From Silene latifolia (lineage: Eukaryota; Streptophyta; Magnoliopsida; Caryophyllales; Caryophyllaceae), in NCBI RefSeq assembly GCF_048544455.1, contig NC_133526.1:2248001-2312000 (forward strand): 64,000 nucleotides of DNA, in the 5' to 3' direction. Of the stretch, positions 11,146-22,349 are shown in pieces. Within the stretch, counting starts at the first letter, position 1. Each line of letters opens with the position of its first letter. A program made the translations under genes and the position numbers. The notes beneath the pieces were generated by a model, which had not been told where the DNA came from, ran no database searches, and saw nothing but the letters and a program-made list of their open reading frames with translations.

Positions 11146-12640
11146 AAAATTGTCATTATTTTTTAAAATTGACAATAAATCGTATGGACCCCTTAATTAT
11201 TTACCAAGTCTTACTTTTGAAAGTTCAAAACCTTAATACCCTGAGCTTAAGGTCGTTTGTTATCGTTGATTCTTTGCAATTTACTAACTAAAATCGTAAC
11301 CTGGCCTTTTTCCTTGCTATATAGCACTACAGGTGTGTACTCAAGGAACAAATCAAATAATTAGACGTACAAGGGTACGAACGTCGTAGTCATGCATGTC
11401 AACTAAAAGGCCCATATAATTTGTGAATCTTGACGAACAAGTAATTAACTTGTATATGCCCTTCGTCCCGGTCATAGTTAAACAAATGATCTTGACGACT
11501 GATAATATGCAGTAACTTATTGTGTAAAGTTCAAGTTTTCTCTAAAATACGTCATTTATTTAATTATTCTCTCCGATATTATGTTTATTTTAAACAATCA
11601 TTTCATTATTCGTTTATTTTACAAACTATTTAGATAAAGAGTTGATGACATTTCTCCTTGGCTTCAATTTTAGGCCATTAATTGACTGATCTATTGATGT
11701 TGGATTGTTGGGCACATAAATAAAGCTAAATTATTCTTTAGTGCATTTTGTCCAAATTTAAAGTAAGAAAAATAAAAATAAAAATTGGTATATTTTTCAT
11801 GCAAAAGTAGTCTAGTTTGAAGTGAATTAATGGCTTCCACTATAAAAATTGGTGTATTTTTCATGCAAATAAAAGTAGTCTTACTTTGAAGTATTTTCAT
11901 AACAATCCTAAAATGAAAGATTATATTTCCGCTACTAATAGGCTAAAAATGTAGTCACTCCGTCTTAATTATTTGTTTATATTTTATTAATTTAGCCATC
12001 ACAAATTCACAATAAATATAAAAAATAAATAGATAGCTGAGACGAAAAGAGTATCTCTACTTGTCGGAAAAATGCAAGTCATGGAAGCGATAGTGTAAGC
12101 ATGACTATGTTTTGTGTCATCATCGTCGATCAAAATTGTAAGCATGACTATGTACTCCCTTTTTTAATAGGGTAGATAGTAGATAGTTTGGTCAATTTAA
12201 ATTGATATATGAAATTCTTCATTAAATTATAATCTTATCTTAATTATTGAATTTTATTTGAAGGAGACTTGGTCATATCTTGAACATTTGATGGTCAATT
12301 CCTTATAAAGTCAGAGGTTTTCACAACATAAAATTAATTCTAGTCATGTCTTATGTACTCCGTAAACGATATAAGCACACTTTATAATTACTTGGAGTTC
12401 AAGGAAGGCAACTTTATTCTTAAGAAATTGTTATATTGAAATGACCAATATCCTTGGGAATTTGATTAAAGTACGTACGTATGCATGTGATGATACGAGT
12501 GTAATGACGGCATCATAACATTCATAAGCCTAACTTGCACTTTAATTTGGAAGACTTTAAAGAGAGATTATCTTTTTGGAAGAAGAAACATGATTTTAAG
12601 ACTTTTAGCCGCTTTTTGGATCGGGTTTATGTTAAATTTT
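11146..12640. other. AT-rich intergenic DNA with small repeats
   Basis: Contains a possible small Stowaway relic at about 11957-12054 (actccgtcttaattatttg ... gagacgaaaagagta) and a local direct repeat, 'aaaattggtgtatttttcatgcaaa' in two variants near 11783 and 11846. No gene was seen. Confidence 0.4.
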
Positions 12641-13075
12641 TGGCTTATTGATAAGCGGGTTAACGGATTTGAGGGTGAGATTATCAGTCAGACTCTTCCA
12701 AGTCTTAAGACTCTTGTCATATCAGATTTTCACTAACTTTTATTATTTCTTTATTGTTCAGACTCATCTTAGACTCACCTCAGACTTTATACATTATCCG
12801 TCAGACTCATCTCATACTCTACTTTTCCACTCCACTTTATTTTTTTAACAAAAAGAAAGGACACATGTTGCCCACCCATTGGATAACTTTTCTTTGAGGT
12901 GGGGTCAAGACTCACCCAAAATCTTAGGTTGAGTCTTGGATTTCTAAGACTCAACTTAAAACTATGTCAAGACTAGGTAGATTATTGGTAGTCTTGAGTG
13001 AGCCTGGTTTCAAGACTTACCAAAGTCTTGTTTTAAGACTACCAATAATCTTACCCTGAGATGAGTTAAGTGTTT
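12641..13075. repeat. Repeat rich in 'agtcttaagact' with a hairpin
   Basis: Many copies of 'aagtcttaagact'-like words. Near the right end 'agattattggtagtctt' (12979-12995) and its exact reverse complement (13035-13051) form a 17-bp stem with a 39-nt loop. It may be a MITE, but no end duplications were identified. Confidence 0.5.
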
Positions 13076-13182
13076 AACGAATAAGATATTTGTAAATTTC
13101 TAAACAGACTTGTTATTTCTCTTATTTTGCGGGCCACACGATACATATTCGAGACATATTCAATACACTTTTATTTTGTTAC

Positions 13183-13278
13183 TTCCTCCATTTTTTTTGT
13201 TTTTTTTTCCATTTCATTAAAATATACTCCTCACATATAATTGAAAAATGAGAAGAAAACAGAAAAATGGAGGGAGTA
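13183..13278. mobile_element. Short Stowaway-like MITE
   Basis: Left end 'acttcctccattttttttg', right end 'aaaaatggagggagta'. Small, non-coding, CTCCCTC-type ends. Confidence 0.5.
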
Positions 13279-13359
13279 TGATATTTGGTTGTAATTCTCT
13301 AAGGATAAAGGTACTGGTTAAATAAAACTCGGGTTAAAATTATAAGGTCATGGGTTGGA

Positions 13360-13665
13360 TCTAGATTTGGACATCAGTTGGGGCTGGCCCGACTCACACT
13401 AGCCTAGCCCGCTAACCCGTCCCTGGCCCGCATTCCCCATACAGCCTATTTGGCCCAGGCTTGGGTTCACTCCTTCCCAGTCCACACTGCCCAACTCACC
13501 GGCCTCTTTGCCTAACCGGGACGGTCAAGGGCCATCACTACCTCGACCCATCCCGCAACACACTAACCTGCAGTGTGGGCCCGCGGTGTGGGCTCGGGCT
13601 CCCCCTCCCAATCTCATCCGGCAAAGCCCGTTCAGTCCGACCTATTGTCAAGGTTTAGTTGGATC
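13360..13665. repeat. GC-rich 'ggcccg' repeat island
   Basis: A stretch of about 300 bp rich in 'ggcccg', 'gcccgc' and 'agcccg' words, very different in base composition from its neighbours. The words match the small hAT element at 33441-33692, so this may be a decayed relative. The reading frames through it are low-complexity by-products. Confidence 0.45.
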
Positions 13666-13725
13666 CCCTCGAAGATCAACATCCTAAAACTTGTATGTGA
13701 AAAAGCACGACCCTTTATTAATTAT

Positions 13726-14016
13726 TCCCTCCAATTTCCTATTATCTTTTCTCTTTCTTTTTTCACACAAGTTTGATTATCTTCCCCTTTCTTTTTTTGG
13801 CAAGTTCATTCATTATTTTATTATTTTCTCTCTCATAAAAATCAACAACTCCCACTACTCTTTATCCATTCTTTTATTCATTATTCATTCTTTATTATTT
13901 TCTCTCTCTTATAATCTTTACAATTTACAATATTATCAATACTTTATTCCTCTTTCTCCCCCTTTTTTATTTTTTGTGCCAAAAAAAAGGGGAAAATATT
14001 AGGAAATTGTAGGGAG
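13726..14016. mobile_element. Stowaway-like MITE
   Basis: Left end 'tccctccaatttccta' and right end 'taggaaattgtaggga' are inverted copies. The interior is very T-rich on the plus strand and non-coding. It lies about 210 bp upstream of the bL19c start codon, so it is inside that gene's probable promoter. Confidence 0.65.
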
Positions 14017-14227
14017 TATAACACAAAACTATGTCTTTTAAATTTCGAGCCTATCACCCTAATTAAGCTTCGGGTTTTCTTGACATATCAAATGAGATAA
14101 ACCCAACAATCCGGCCCATAAAATCAAAGCCCAAAAAACTCCCAACAAATTTCAAACCAAGTAAAAATCCCAAAGGATATACAAACTAGATAAGCTTCAC
14201 CCTCCTCACTCTCACCATTTTTTATCA

Positions 14228-17200
14228 ATGGCTTCCAAACTTCTCCCTCAGGTACTCCTTTTCTCCATTATCTTATTGTCGAAAATATGAATACATAAAA
14301 TCCCTTATTTATCGTAATTTTATTACTCGCTAATTCAAATAAAGGAACGCCTAACATTGTCATATATACTCGTTCCGTTCCATTCATTTGTTTACCTTTT
14401 TTTTTATTCTCTGTGACGATATTAAATAAAGGTAAACAAATGAATAAGACGGAGTTTTATTTGACCAGTCAAATTTAGTGAATTGTGCCGAACGACGACT
14501 GTATTTAATTATTATATGTTTATTATTATATGCAGGGATTTGTGTTGGTAACTTGTGGTAATAATGTGGCACCACAATTTCCCCCAATTAAGAAGCAGTT
14601 AGGGTTTGAATTGAACTCGTTTCGACGATTATCGCTTTCTAATCATAAGGTTTCCTCGATTTTCTCGGTTGCGTCGAGGAGTTCCGGTGTTGTGCGGTGT
14701 GAGGGTGGTGGTAGTGATGGTGGTGCTGAGGTGGTTGAGGAAGTGCCGGAGGATTCGACTTCTGAAGCAGTCGAAGCCGTGGCGTGGAAGCCTAGGGTTA
14801 AGCTTGGCGATGTTATGGGGGTATAATTTCGATTGCTATTTCAATTTTAGTTGCTAGAAGTAGTGTGTTGGAGTGTTGAATTTCGATTGTCTATTTCATT
14901 CTCGTCTGTCTCAATCGTTTGTTTAGTTTTGATTTAAATACGTCTTAAGAAGAATAACATATAAACAAGTGATTGAGATGGGGGAGTAATTGTTTGTTTG
15001 CTGCGTTTTTTGCTTGAGGCGAAGTGAGAAGTGCACTGGCGGAGCTAGGATTTGAAGTTAGGGCATTAACTAATTATGTAGTTAGATAAATAATATTGTA
15101 ACTAGAATATATAGAGGACTGATGATTGTCCTTGCTATCTCCCTAGCTTCACCAAGTGTGGGACTAACATAGAAGAGTCAGACTAAGATGGTGTGGTTAT
15201 GGATTTACTAACATACATGAGTTTGCAAGGCTCTGAGCAAATTTGTTTATATTATACTCCCTCCTAGTCTGATTGTTGGTTCCCCTTTCCATTTCCATGC
15301 TAGTCGGGTGTTGGTTCCTCTTTCTTTTTTTTGGTATGTTTTGTGTGGTCCAAATTCAATTCCATGTGGGGTAGGGTGTTTTGTGTGGTCCAAATTCATT
15401 TCTTTAATTTTGGTGTCTAAAAGAAAGGGAACCAACAATCAGACTAGGAGGGAGTAGTGTATTTGAGGTAATTAGCGTCAGATGTTCGGATTTTGTGATA
15501 AAAAAATTAGACATGGTGATGATATTGTACAAAAAGATTATAAGGGGGTGATGACTCGTGTAATCATGAGAAGAGCTAAATGCTTAAGCTCTTATGCTCT
15601 TGTGAGTTATCTTATCCGAAAAAGGAAATTTAAGTTTCAGTGAGAGTACCACTTGATGGCAATGCCCCAACTATGCTATAGTTTTCAAAAGCAAATGCAA
15701 TCTATTGAGGGACAAAACGGGTTTTTCTAGGAGGTTACAAACAACCCAATGGAGAAAACCCGCGCTTATTCATCCAACCAAATCATTTCGTCAATTTTTT
15801 CTGCACAGAGTAAAGTAACTAAAGAGTCTCAAAACAGAAGGTAACTCTCAGTCATTTGGGAGCTTAGAGTTAGGTTGTGAATTGAGGTATATTGATTACC
15901 TAAAATCCTAAATAAGTGTGTTATATAAGTTAGTACTAGTCTAAACTCGATTTCAAAATTTGAAGTGTGAATAATATTATTGATTTATTTCTTTTAATGT
16001 AAGTAGATACTGAACAAGAAAGCAGTTGATTCAGCAGAAGAGCAGCGGGTTATACCAGATATAAGGACTGGAGACATTATTCAAATCAAACTGGCAAGTG
16101 GTGATTTTGATTTTTGTCTTTTCAGTAACTTTGCGTTAGCATAGGTAGATGGTAAATTGCACATTGATGAACCTTTTACTGGGTTGTTCTTCACAGGAAG
16201 TTCCAGAAAATAAACGAAGGTTATCAGTTTACAAAGGGATTGTAATATCAAGGCAGAATGCAGGCATTCATACTACTATTCGGGTTCGTAGGATCATTGC
16301 TGGTGTTGGGGTTGAGATTGTGTTTCCACTGTAAGTACCTCTCTCTCATTCCCTTCTGATTCGTTCACAGTTTCCTAGGTTTATCTAACAGTCAGCATTT
16401 ATTTGAGCTGTGGATCCTACTTGATAATTGATATGAATGTTTCATATGGGCTGTATTGAAGAGTAAATTTGTTGAATCATAACTGCCACAGTTGTAATAG
16501 GTCAGCGATTCCATTTTCTTTTGTTACAATTTCGATTATCATAGTCTCAGAGATCATACTGTAAACTGATTTGACGTGATTTTGTTGGCAGGTCTTTTTA
16601 TTATTGTTATTTTATTTTATTTTTATTTTGCGTACGACTGGATTTTTTCAATTGTCAATTGTTTATCCCAAGGGTATTAATTTATCAAAAAAGTTCTGCC
16701 AATTGATCACACTATTGCCAATAAAAATTCATCCGAGCTTCAGACTGTTATTACAGACTACAGAGGATTATCAATAATAATAAAATTTTAAAAAAGCACC
16801 AAAATCTTATTTCTGTGCGAAACCAATCTCAATCCATTTTCATCAGATTCTTTCATTTACACGGCGCATATCATGGGATATTCATGTTTGCTCCGTTAAC
16901 ATGTGCTCCCTCCGTTCAACTCCACTTCGCATGTTTGCTTTTTGCATGGGTATTAAGGAGCTGATTAAATAAACTATAAAAAGCACATAGGGAAAGAGAA
17001 TGGTGGGGTTAAAAATGTTAAAAAAATATAAAGGTGGGGTTTTATGGTGGATTAGTGTGGAGTATGGATGGCATTTTTTTGTAAATATGGAGTGTGAATA
17101 AGGATAGAATGGTCATTTTCTTGGCCTAAAAAAGAAACATGTAAAGTGGAGTTGAATGGAGGGAGTATAATGTATTGCTTTACAATGTCTCTTTGAAATC

Positions 17201-18556
17201 CTCTGTTGTAGTTTCCGTATATTCTTCTGTGGATACACACTTTTACCCTTCGAGCCCTGTTCGTCATTATGCTCATCAGCTGTCATTTTATGGCATTGTA
17301 ATGCAATTATTTTATGTATCTTGATTGTGTGAGCTTCATCTCCCAACTTGATGAAGGGTGCATTTCTGAGCCACAAAATTAGATGGTTCTTGTGGTTAGG
17401 GATGTTGAGAATTTTGTAGCTGGTGCATCACAGTGAGATTTTATTACTAATTAAATTCTGATGCATGGACAATTTAAAGCACAACTTTTCGATAGCACTC
17501 ATGAAAAAGAAGTTGCAGAGTTTCTAATAGAAATTGCCAATGATGACAACTAATTTGGAGTATTTTATATTGTTACAGATGAGCCACATTTGTCTTTTTG
17601 GATAAGGTGTAAATAAACGTTGGTTAACTCTTTTACCATTCTCTAGCTTCAGTCTCGTTTGAGTGTCTATAGAGTTTGATCCCTTTAGCGCAGGGATAAA
17701 GTTCACCTTTGATGCTTACATGATGTGGTTTAGCAGTATTTCTCATCCCATACAAGTTCTCAGACGACGTCATATCAATATGGCTGTGTGTGTAATAAAC
17801 ATTTATGTATGGGGGTGAAGGAGAAAGTCATATTTTTGTCGCAACCTTGCGTGTACGTACGATTGCCAAAATTCTGTCTCCATTTAGGCAAATAAAAACG
17901 AAAACTGGAAACGAAACTCAGAAAATTTCAAGTTGCATAGTTTAGGATGAAAGTATATCGTCAAAACTAATTTATTCACCAAACATAGGTAATGTCTGTT
18001 TTTTTCAATGAGAACAGTTTCTCAATTATTATCGTCTATGCCTATATGGCTATATCTATGTTATTCCGGCTCGGCTGCAAATGTCGTGTTACGTTGAGAT
18101 ATTAGGACGTCAGATATGCGACTGCCAAAAAAAATTGTTGAAGTTAGGTGCAGATGTGTGTTGTGCTCTGCAACTTTACCACCTTTATCATTTATCAATA
18201 TATAATTTTTTTTTTTATTTAAGATACTAAACCTATTAGTTTACTTGACTTTCGTATTATGTTTCACTCCCCTTTTGTTTTTCACTTTTTCTTTTCTATT
18301 TTTTTTTTCGCATTTTTGAGGTATGCGTTCACCCATGGACGGTTCTAAAGGATGATTCATGTCAGTCGACCCCAAATCATTTTGGGATTAAGGCTCTGAT
18401 GTTGTTGTTGTTGTATTTAAGATACTAAACCGCCTTTTGGTCTGTAGGTATTCACCAAACATCAAGGAGATTAAAGTAGTTGCACACAGGAAGGTCAGGA
18501 AGGCAAGGTTGTACTACCTGAGAGACAAACTTCCCAGGTTGTCAACTTTCAAGTGA
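14228..18556 (+). CDS. RPL19: Chloroplast ribosomal protein bL19
   Basis: Five coding exons: 14228-14251, 14536-14820, 16007-16093, 16197-16330 and 18448-18556, giving 212 residues. Residues 1-~90 are a Ser/Val/basic-rich plastid transit peptide followed by an acidic linker. The bL19 domain runs from about 98 to the end, with '[10 protein letters not shown]', '[20 protein letters not shown]', '[18 protein letters not shown]' and the C-terminal '[15 protein letters not shown]'. bL19 sits at the subunit interface of the bacterial-type plastid ribosome. Exon 1 codes only MASKLLPQ. Intron 3 begins CTG|GCAAGT, and only a GC donor gives the conserved [11 protein letters not shown] junction; the other introns are GT-AG. 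Introns 1, 2 and 4 hold MITEs, and intron 4 also holds a SINE just before exon 5. Frames join without breaks. Very sure of identity and fairly sure of all splice sites. Confidence 0.94.
14368..14456. mobile_element. Short Stowaway-like MITE in bL19c intron 1
   Basis: 'ccattcatttgtttaccttt' is mirrored by 'aaaggtaaacaaatgaataa', with outer ends 'actcgttccgttc' and 'gacggagt'. It is about 89 bp and lies between exons 1 and 2. Confidence 0.65.
15257..15454. mobile_element. Stowaway MITE in bL19c intron 2
   Basis: Inverted ends 'ctccctcctagtctgattgt' and 'acaatcagactaggagggag' are perfect over at least 20 bp and flanked by TA on both sides. It is 198 bp. The near-perfect ends suggest a fairly young insertion. 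Confidence 0.85.
16094..16196 (+). other. GC-AG intron of bL19c
   Basis: Intron 3 starts GCAAGT and ends ACAG. Choosing GC keeps the frame and the conserved IKLEVPEN sequence; the nearby GT at 16098 would break it. GCAAGT is the usual consensus for the rare GC donor class. Confidence 0.85.
16906..17165. mobile_element. Stowaway-like MITE in bL19c intron 4
   Basis: Ends 'ctccctccgttcaactccac' and 'gtggagttgaatggagggag' are exact inverse copies over 20 bp. The right side is flanked by TA and the left side by TG. It is 260 bp and non-coding. Confidence 0.8.
18234..18413 (+). mobile_element. Au-type SINE in bL19c intron 4
   Basis: The 3' part has the well-known Au SINE wording: 'ggatgattcatgtcagtcga', 'ccccaaatcattttgggatt' and 'aaggctctga', with a tail of (TTG) repeats. 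The element is flanked by an exact 18-bp target-site duplication, 'tatttaagatactaaacc', at 18216-18233 and 18414-18431. The 180-bp length fits Au elements. The 5' half is diverged, with no clear pol III boxes. The right duplication ends 16 bp before the exon 5 acceptor AG. Confidence 0.82.
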
Positions 18557-20040
18557 AACTATTCTTAAGTCACCTGAAGATCTCTCAGCCTGGAAAGTCA
18601 ATTGTGGCTTTTGCCAGTTTGTATCATTTGCATATTGTAAGAACTCCTTTTCGTTTAGTTTTAAATGAGTTTTTCTTTCCTTGTTTGAAAACATCTACCT
18701 GTATGCTCTTGTTGATAGCTGATCCCGTTATAGAGTAGACGAGAATACGCACTGTTTATGAACTTATGAGAATGTATCAAGTGATTTTGTGTTGGCATTC
18801 GAGTAGGAATATATATCGTCTATTGTGACTTGTAAAGCTGGTTACTTTGGATGATTTTGTTTTTGTTTATTTTTTGCCTTCTGTTTTTCTGTCCCGCTTT
18901 TGTACGCCAGGTGTGGCTCTAGAGTCTTTTGCTATACCTTGGCCGTTTTAAACTTAATGTTACCTTTGGAGTGAATGGGAGGGAGTAAAAACATCTTGTA
19001 TTTCCGGCTTTCCGCCATGCATTCCCCCTGCCCCACTTTTCACCCCTCTTGATGAACAAATAAAAATACCATTTAGAGGCATGGTAATGTATCAGGACTG
19101 CAGCATTGCATTCTGACCCTTTTCTCAAAGGTTTTGTAAGATATGTTGACACTGTTTGACGCAGCACCAGTAAAAGTTATGCTGTAGCGGCTAAGATTAT
19201 AAGTGGTAATCATCACTAGAAATGACTATGAACTGTATTTTTCATGAAGCTGAAACTCCTTTATGAAAATTGTTGGCCGCTGTTAAAATGTTACGAGTCT
19301 ACCCATATTTCCTGATGTGATGCTGTTATTCTGTGTTAACGAGTTTACAGGTATGTAATTGGTCTCACAATCTCGCATTATGTATACATGAAACTATCTT
19401 TCAAGCGATTAATTGACGACATAAACCGTCTGTGTACTCTGTTACTCCCCTTCGTTTTCGTAAGCTTTTTTACTGCATAATAATTGGCGTACAAGAAACT
19501 TGTAAATGTAGGTGACCTCTGGTTATTGATCCCTTGATTGTGGTTGCTTTAGTTTTGGTTTTTTTCTTGCTGTGTTTAGATTTCAAGTTTCTTTAGCCAT
19601 AGCTTCATTAAGCCTCCATTTTTTTCAGTGATGTTACTCATACTCATTTAGAAGTGTACTCGAAACTAATCTAAGCTTTTTTTTTAATGAAAAAGAGCCT
19701 ATTGGCTTTAAATGTGGTGTTCAGGTTTCACACCTATGTTTGAGTGTCGAGTATCACACACCGGTAAGAAGAGTAATTTTTAGCTTGCAAGTTTGCTTAA
19801 AGGTAAGTAGGTATGATTATGTTAGTACAGTAAGATCATTATTAGCTTTTAATAATGCTAATCTAACCTGTTAATCACCTACAATATAAAAGGTGAATTA
19901 TTAAAGATGGCTTTTATTTCCCTTTTCTTTTTTATAACCATTTCGCGTTGTCGTGTTTGTTCTTGGTGGAAGTGTCGGAATTGACAATGAAACATCTGAA
20001 AATTTAAAGTAATTGTTTTTGATACTTTATAATTAATCTT
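18557..20040. other. 3' flank of bL19c and intergenic DNA
   Basis: Ordinary AT-rich sequence. The 3' UTR probably covers the first few hundred bases. No further gene or clear repeat ends were seen. Confidence 0.4.
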
Positions 20041-20054
20041 GTTTTCCTGTTTTA

Positions 20055-20106
20055 CCTATCATTGACGGTTTTGCATGGTGACGGATGTAAAACCGTCAAT
20101 GATAGG
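20055..20106. repeat. 52-bp near-perfect hairpin
   Basis: 'cctatcattgacggtttt' is mirrored by 'aaaaccgtcaatgatagg' around a short GC-richer centre (gcatggtgacggatgt, itself partly palindromic). It may be a MITE reduced to its ends, as the 'gacgg' words match the local MITE family. Confidence 0.75.
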
Positions 20107-20454
20107 ATATGTTGTTGTCATTGTCGTCGTTTCCTCCTAATTTCATTATAAATATAGAGTAGTGTTAAAAGTTTCAGAGGAGGTACCAATAAGCACTGTT
20201 TAGCTGAATATTAGTTGATCTTTCTTAGTTATAAATCGACTGATTTTATGCCGCTTCTGTTAGAGGACAGAGTTATTTGATCCGTTTTATTTTTAAGATG
20301 GATATATCCGTTTGAAGGAGGACCTAGTGTTACCTTGGAAATCGATTTTGAGTTGTGTTCGATCTTATTCTATAATTTATTTCATTATATGGGGTCCTAG
20401 AGACCTAGACTCCTACTCCTAGTTTGCATTGTCATTTGAATGCCTACAGAAAAT

Positions 20455-20642
20455 AGGTCTTGGTATAGACGGGTGGGGCAAACAGACGGGTAAAAACCTC
20501 TAATAAAATGGATAGGGGGGACAAGGTGGGACACCCCCCATGTGCTTCCCACTTTATGGCAAATGGGTATTTTGTGAGGTAAAATGGTATCCGTCTATAC
20601 GTATAGACGGATACTATCCGTCTATAATGAGAATTTGTGATT
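20455..20642. mobile_element. 'gacgg' MITE (copy 2)
   Basis: Shares 'ggggggacaaggtgggacac', 'catgtgcttcccacttta', 'atggtatccgtctatac' and the end 'ataatgagaatttgtga' with the other copies. It contains a short palindrome, 'gtctatacgtatagac'. Confidence 0.6.
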
Positions 20643-20689
20643 CTACAAAGGCATGTCAAAGCCTTTAAGAATTGTCTCATCTGCAATCA

Positions 20690-21475
20690 ATAGGTTGCTT
20701 AACTAGTCTCAATAATTGGGTGATGATCCAACCATGGTACATGCAATTTTTTTTAATCAATGATTGCACTCATGTAATTATTTGGTGTTAAAAAATAGTG
20801 TAATAACTCGCATTATAAAAATTGTGTGCATAGTTCATGTTTGTATAGAAATATATAAATGATTCGAGATGAGCTAATCGATGCTCGGTAGTTTGTTTAA
20901 TTACATTTCATTATTTGCTTAATTTCAACTTTTTAGGTTTAAAATTCTCTATTTATAAGTGATTCTTTTGACCGATGAAATTTTAAATTGAAAAAAAAAA
21001 AAGAGTAATTTAAATAAATGACGTAATAAACGGTAGTGGTTTCTGAATGTGCAATAAATCTATCTACTAAAAAAATGGATTGTACTATACAACTAAAATT
21101 AAATTTGATGATAAGCTAATCATTGAGTAGTTTACATCATGTTTGAATTAAACGTAAAAGGATAAAGAGAGCTTGACTCATTTAAAACTATCTTGATTAT
21201 TTTTTGTTTATTTAGCTAAATGATGCATTAGTTACACTTGCTCTCAATACTCCATTCGTTTCGGTGATTTGTTACCTTTAATTTTGGTACAGATTAAGGA
21301 AGGGAAACGAGACTATTTATGGTGGTTATTTGTGGATGATAGGTGAACTATATGAATGGGTATGATCAAATTACCATAAAAACCTTCCTAATACAGAAAC
21401 TTAGAAAGGTAAACATATGAATGAGACATCTTAAAACAGAATAGGAAAATAAATGATCGGGACGAGTGGAGTTTT
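20690..21475. other. AT-rich intergenic DNA with a small MITE relic
   Basis: Near 21248-21470 are 'tactccattcgtttcggtg' and 'atgatcgggacgagtgg', which look like ends of an old Stowaway-type element. Nothing else was recognised. Confidence 0.4.
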
Positions 21476-22349
21476 TTTTACGGTGTTGCTTTTTCACATA
21501 CGGACTTTACTTTTTCACATACATTTTTTCATTAAATTTTCATATTATACCCTTTTCCTAAATCAAGACTCAATAGGTTTTATACATACATACATTTTAC
21601 CCTAGAATTGAATCTAATTGTTCTTAAAACTATGAATAATGGATTATAATTCTTCAAGTAGTGATGTAATTATTTTGTTTAGCAATTATTAATAAGTTGT
21701 TTATCAACTATTTTGCCCAAAAATTAGGGTTTATAATTCTTAAGTTTTTCAATTAGGTTGATTGTCGGCGGAAGGCATGGTGGCTTAGTTGTTGAACGGT
21801 GCTGTCTGTCGGAGCAGGGACTGTATGGTGGACGATAATTGTCGGAGGAGGGGGAGGGTATTGTGGTCGGTGGTGGCCGGAGCGGAGGAGGGGGAGTGCG
21901 AAGGAGGGGGACTGCGAAGGAGGGGCAGTGCGGGACAAGGAGCGAGTACAGGGAGAAGGGAGTGGTCGACTGGGTGCGGTGGTCGGCTGGGGACGGTGGT
22001 GTGTGTAGTTGTTAGGTTGTCGGCTCGTGGTTAGATGGTGGTGGGACGGGTGGTGTTGATGAACTGTACTTACTGGCTTTGCGTTTTTTCCAAAAATCAT
22101 TTTTTTTTTATATTTTTGTTTTGTATTTATTGATTAGTTTTATTTTTTTTATTAATTAACTAGATTAATTAATTTTATTTGTATTTTTTTTTTCAAAAAA
22201 TAAGGGATGTAAAAAATAACAAGAGTGGGAGATGGATGAAGGGAGAAAAAAAATCAATTGAATGTGAGATGAAAAAATGACAAGGTTAAAATTGTAAATG
22301 ACGTATGTGACAGAGTAAAATCCGTATGTGAAAGAGCAATACCCATTTT
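21476..22349. mobile_element. TIR element with G-rich core, ~870 bp
   Basis: Left end: 'ttgctttttcacatacggac' then 'tttactttttcacatac'. Right end, read inversely: 'ttgctctttcacatacggat' then 'tttactctgtcacatac'. These are imperfect terminal inverted repeats of about 45-50 bp. The centre (21750-22040) is strongly G-rich on the plus strand, against AT-rich arms. The open frames there are low-complexity (Gly/Arg or Pro/Ser) and not believable genes. The class is unknown. Confidence 0.65.

Noticed and set aside
13461-13776. Overlapping frames in the 'ggcccg' island
   Set aside because: They come from a GC-rich repeat and code low-complexity peptides.
16097-16100. GT donor just after the GC donor in bL19c intron 3
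   Set aside because: Its use would break the conserved IKL-EVPEN junction and the frame.
21753-22100. 115-codon Pro/Ser/His-rich frame on the minus strand
   Set aside because: Low-complexity product of the G-rich core of a transposon, overlapped by frames on the other strand; no domain and no splice or leader signals.
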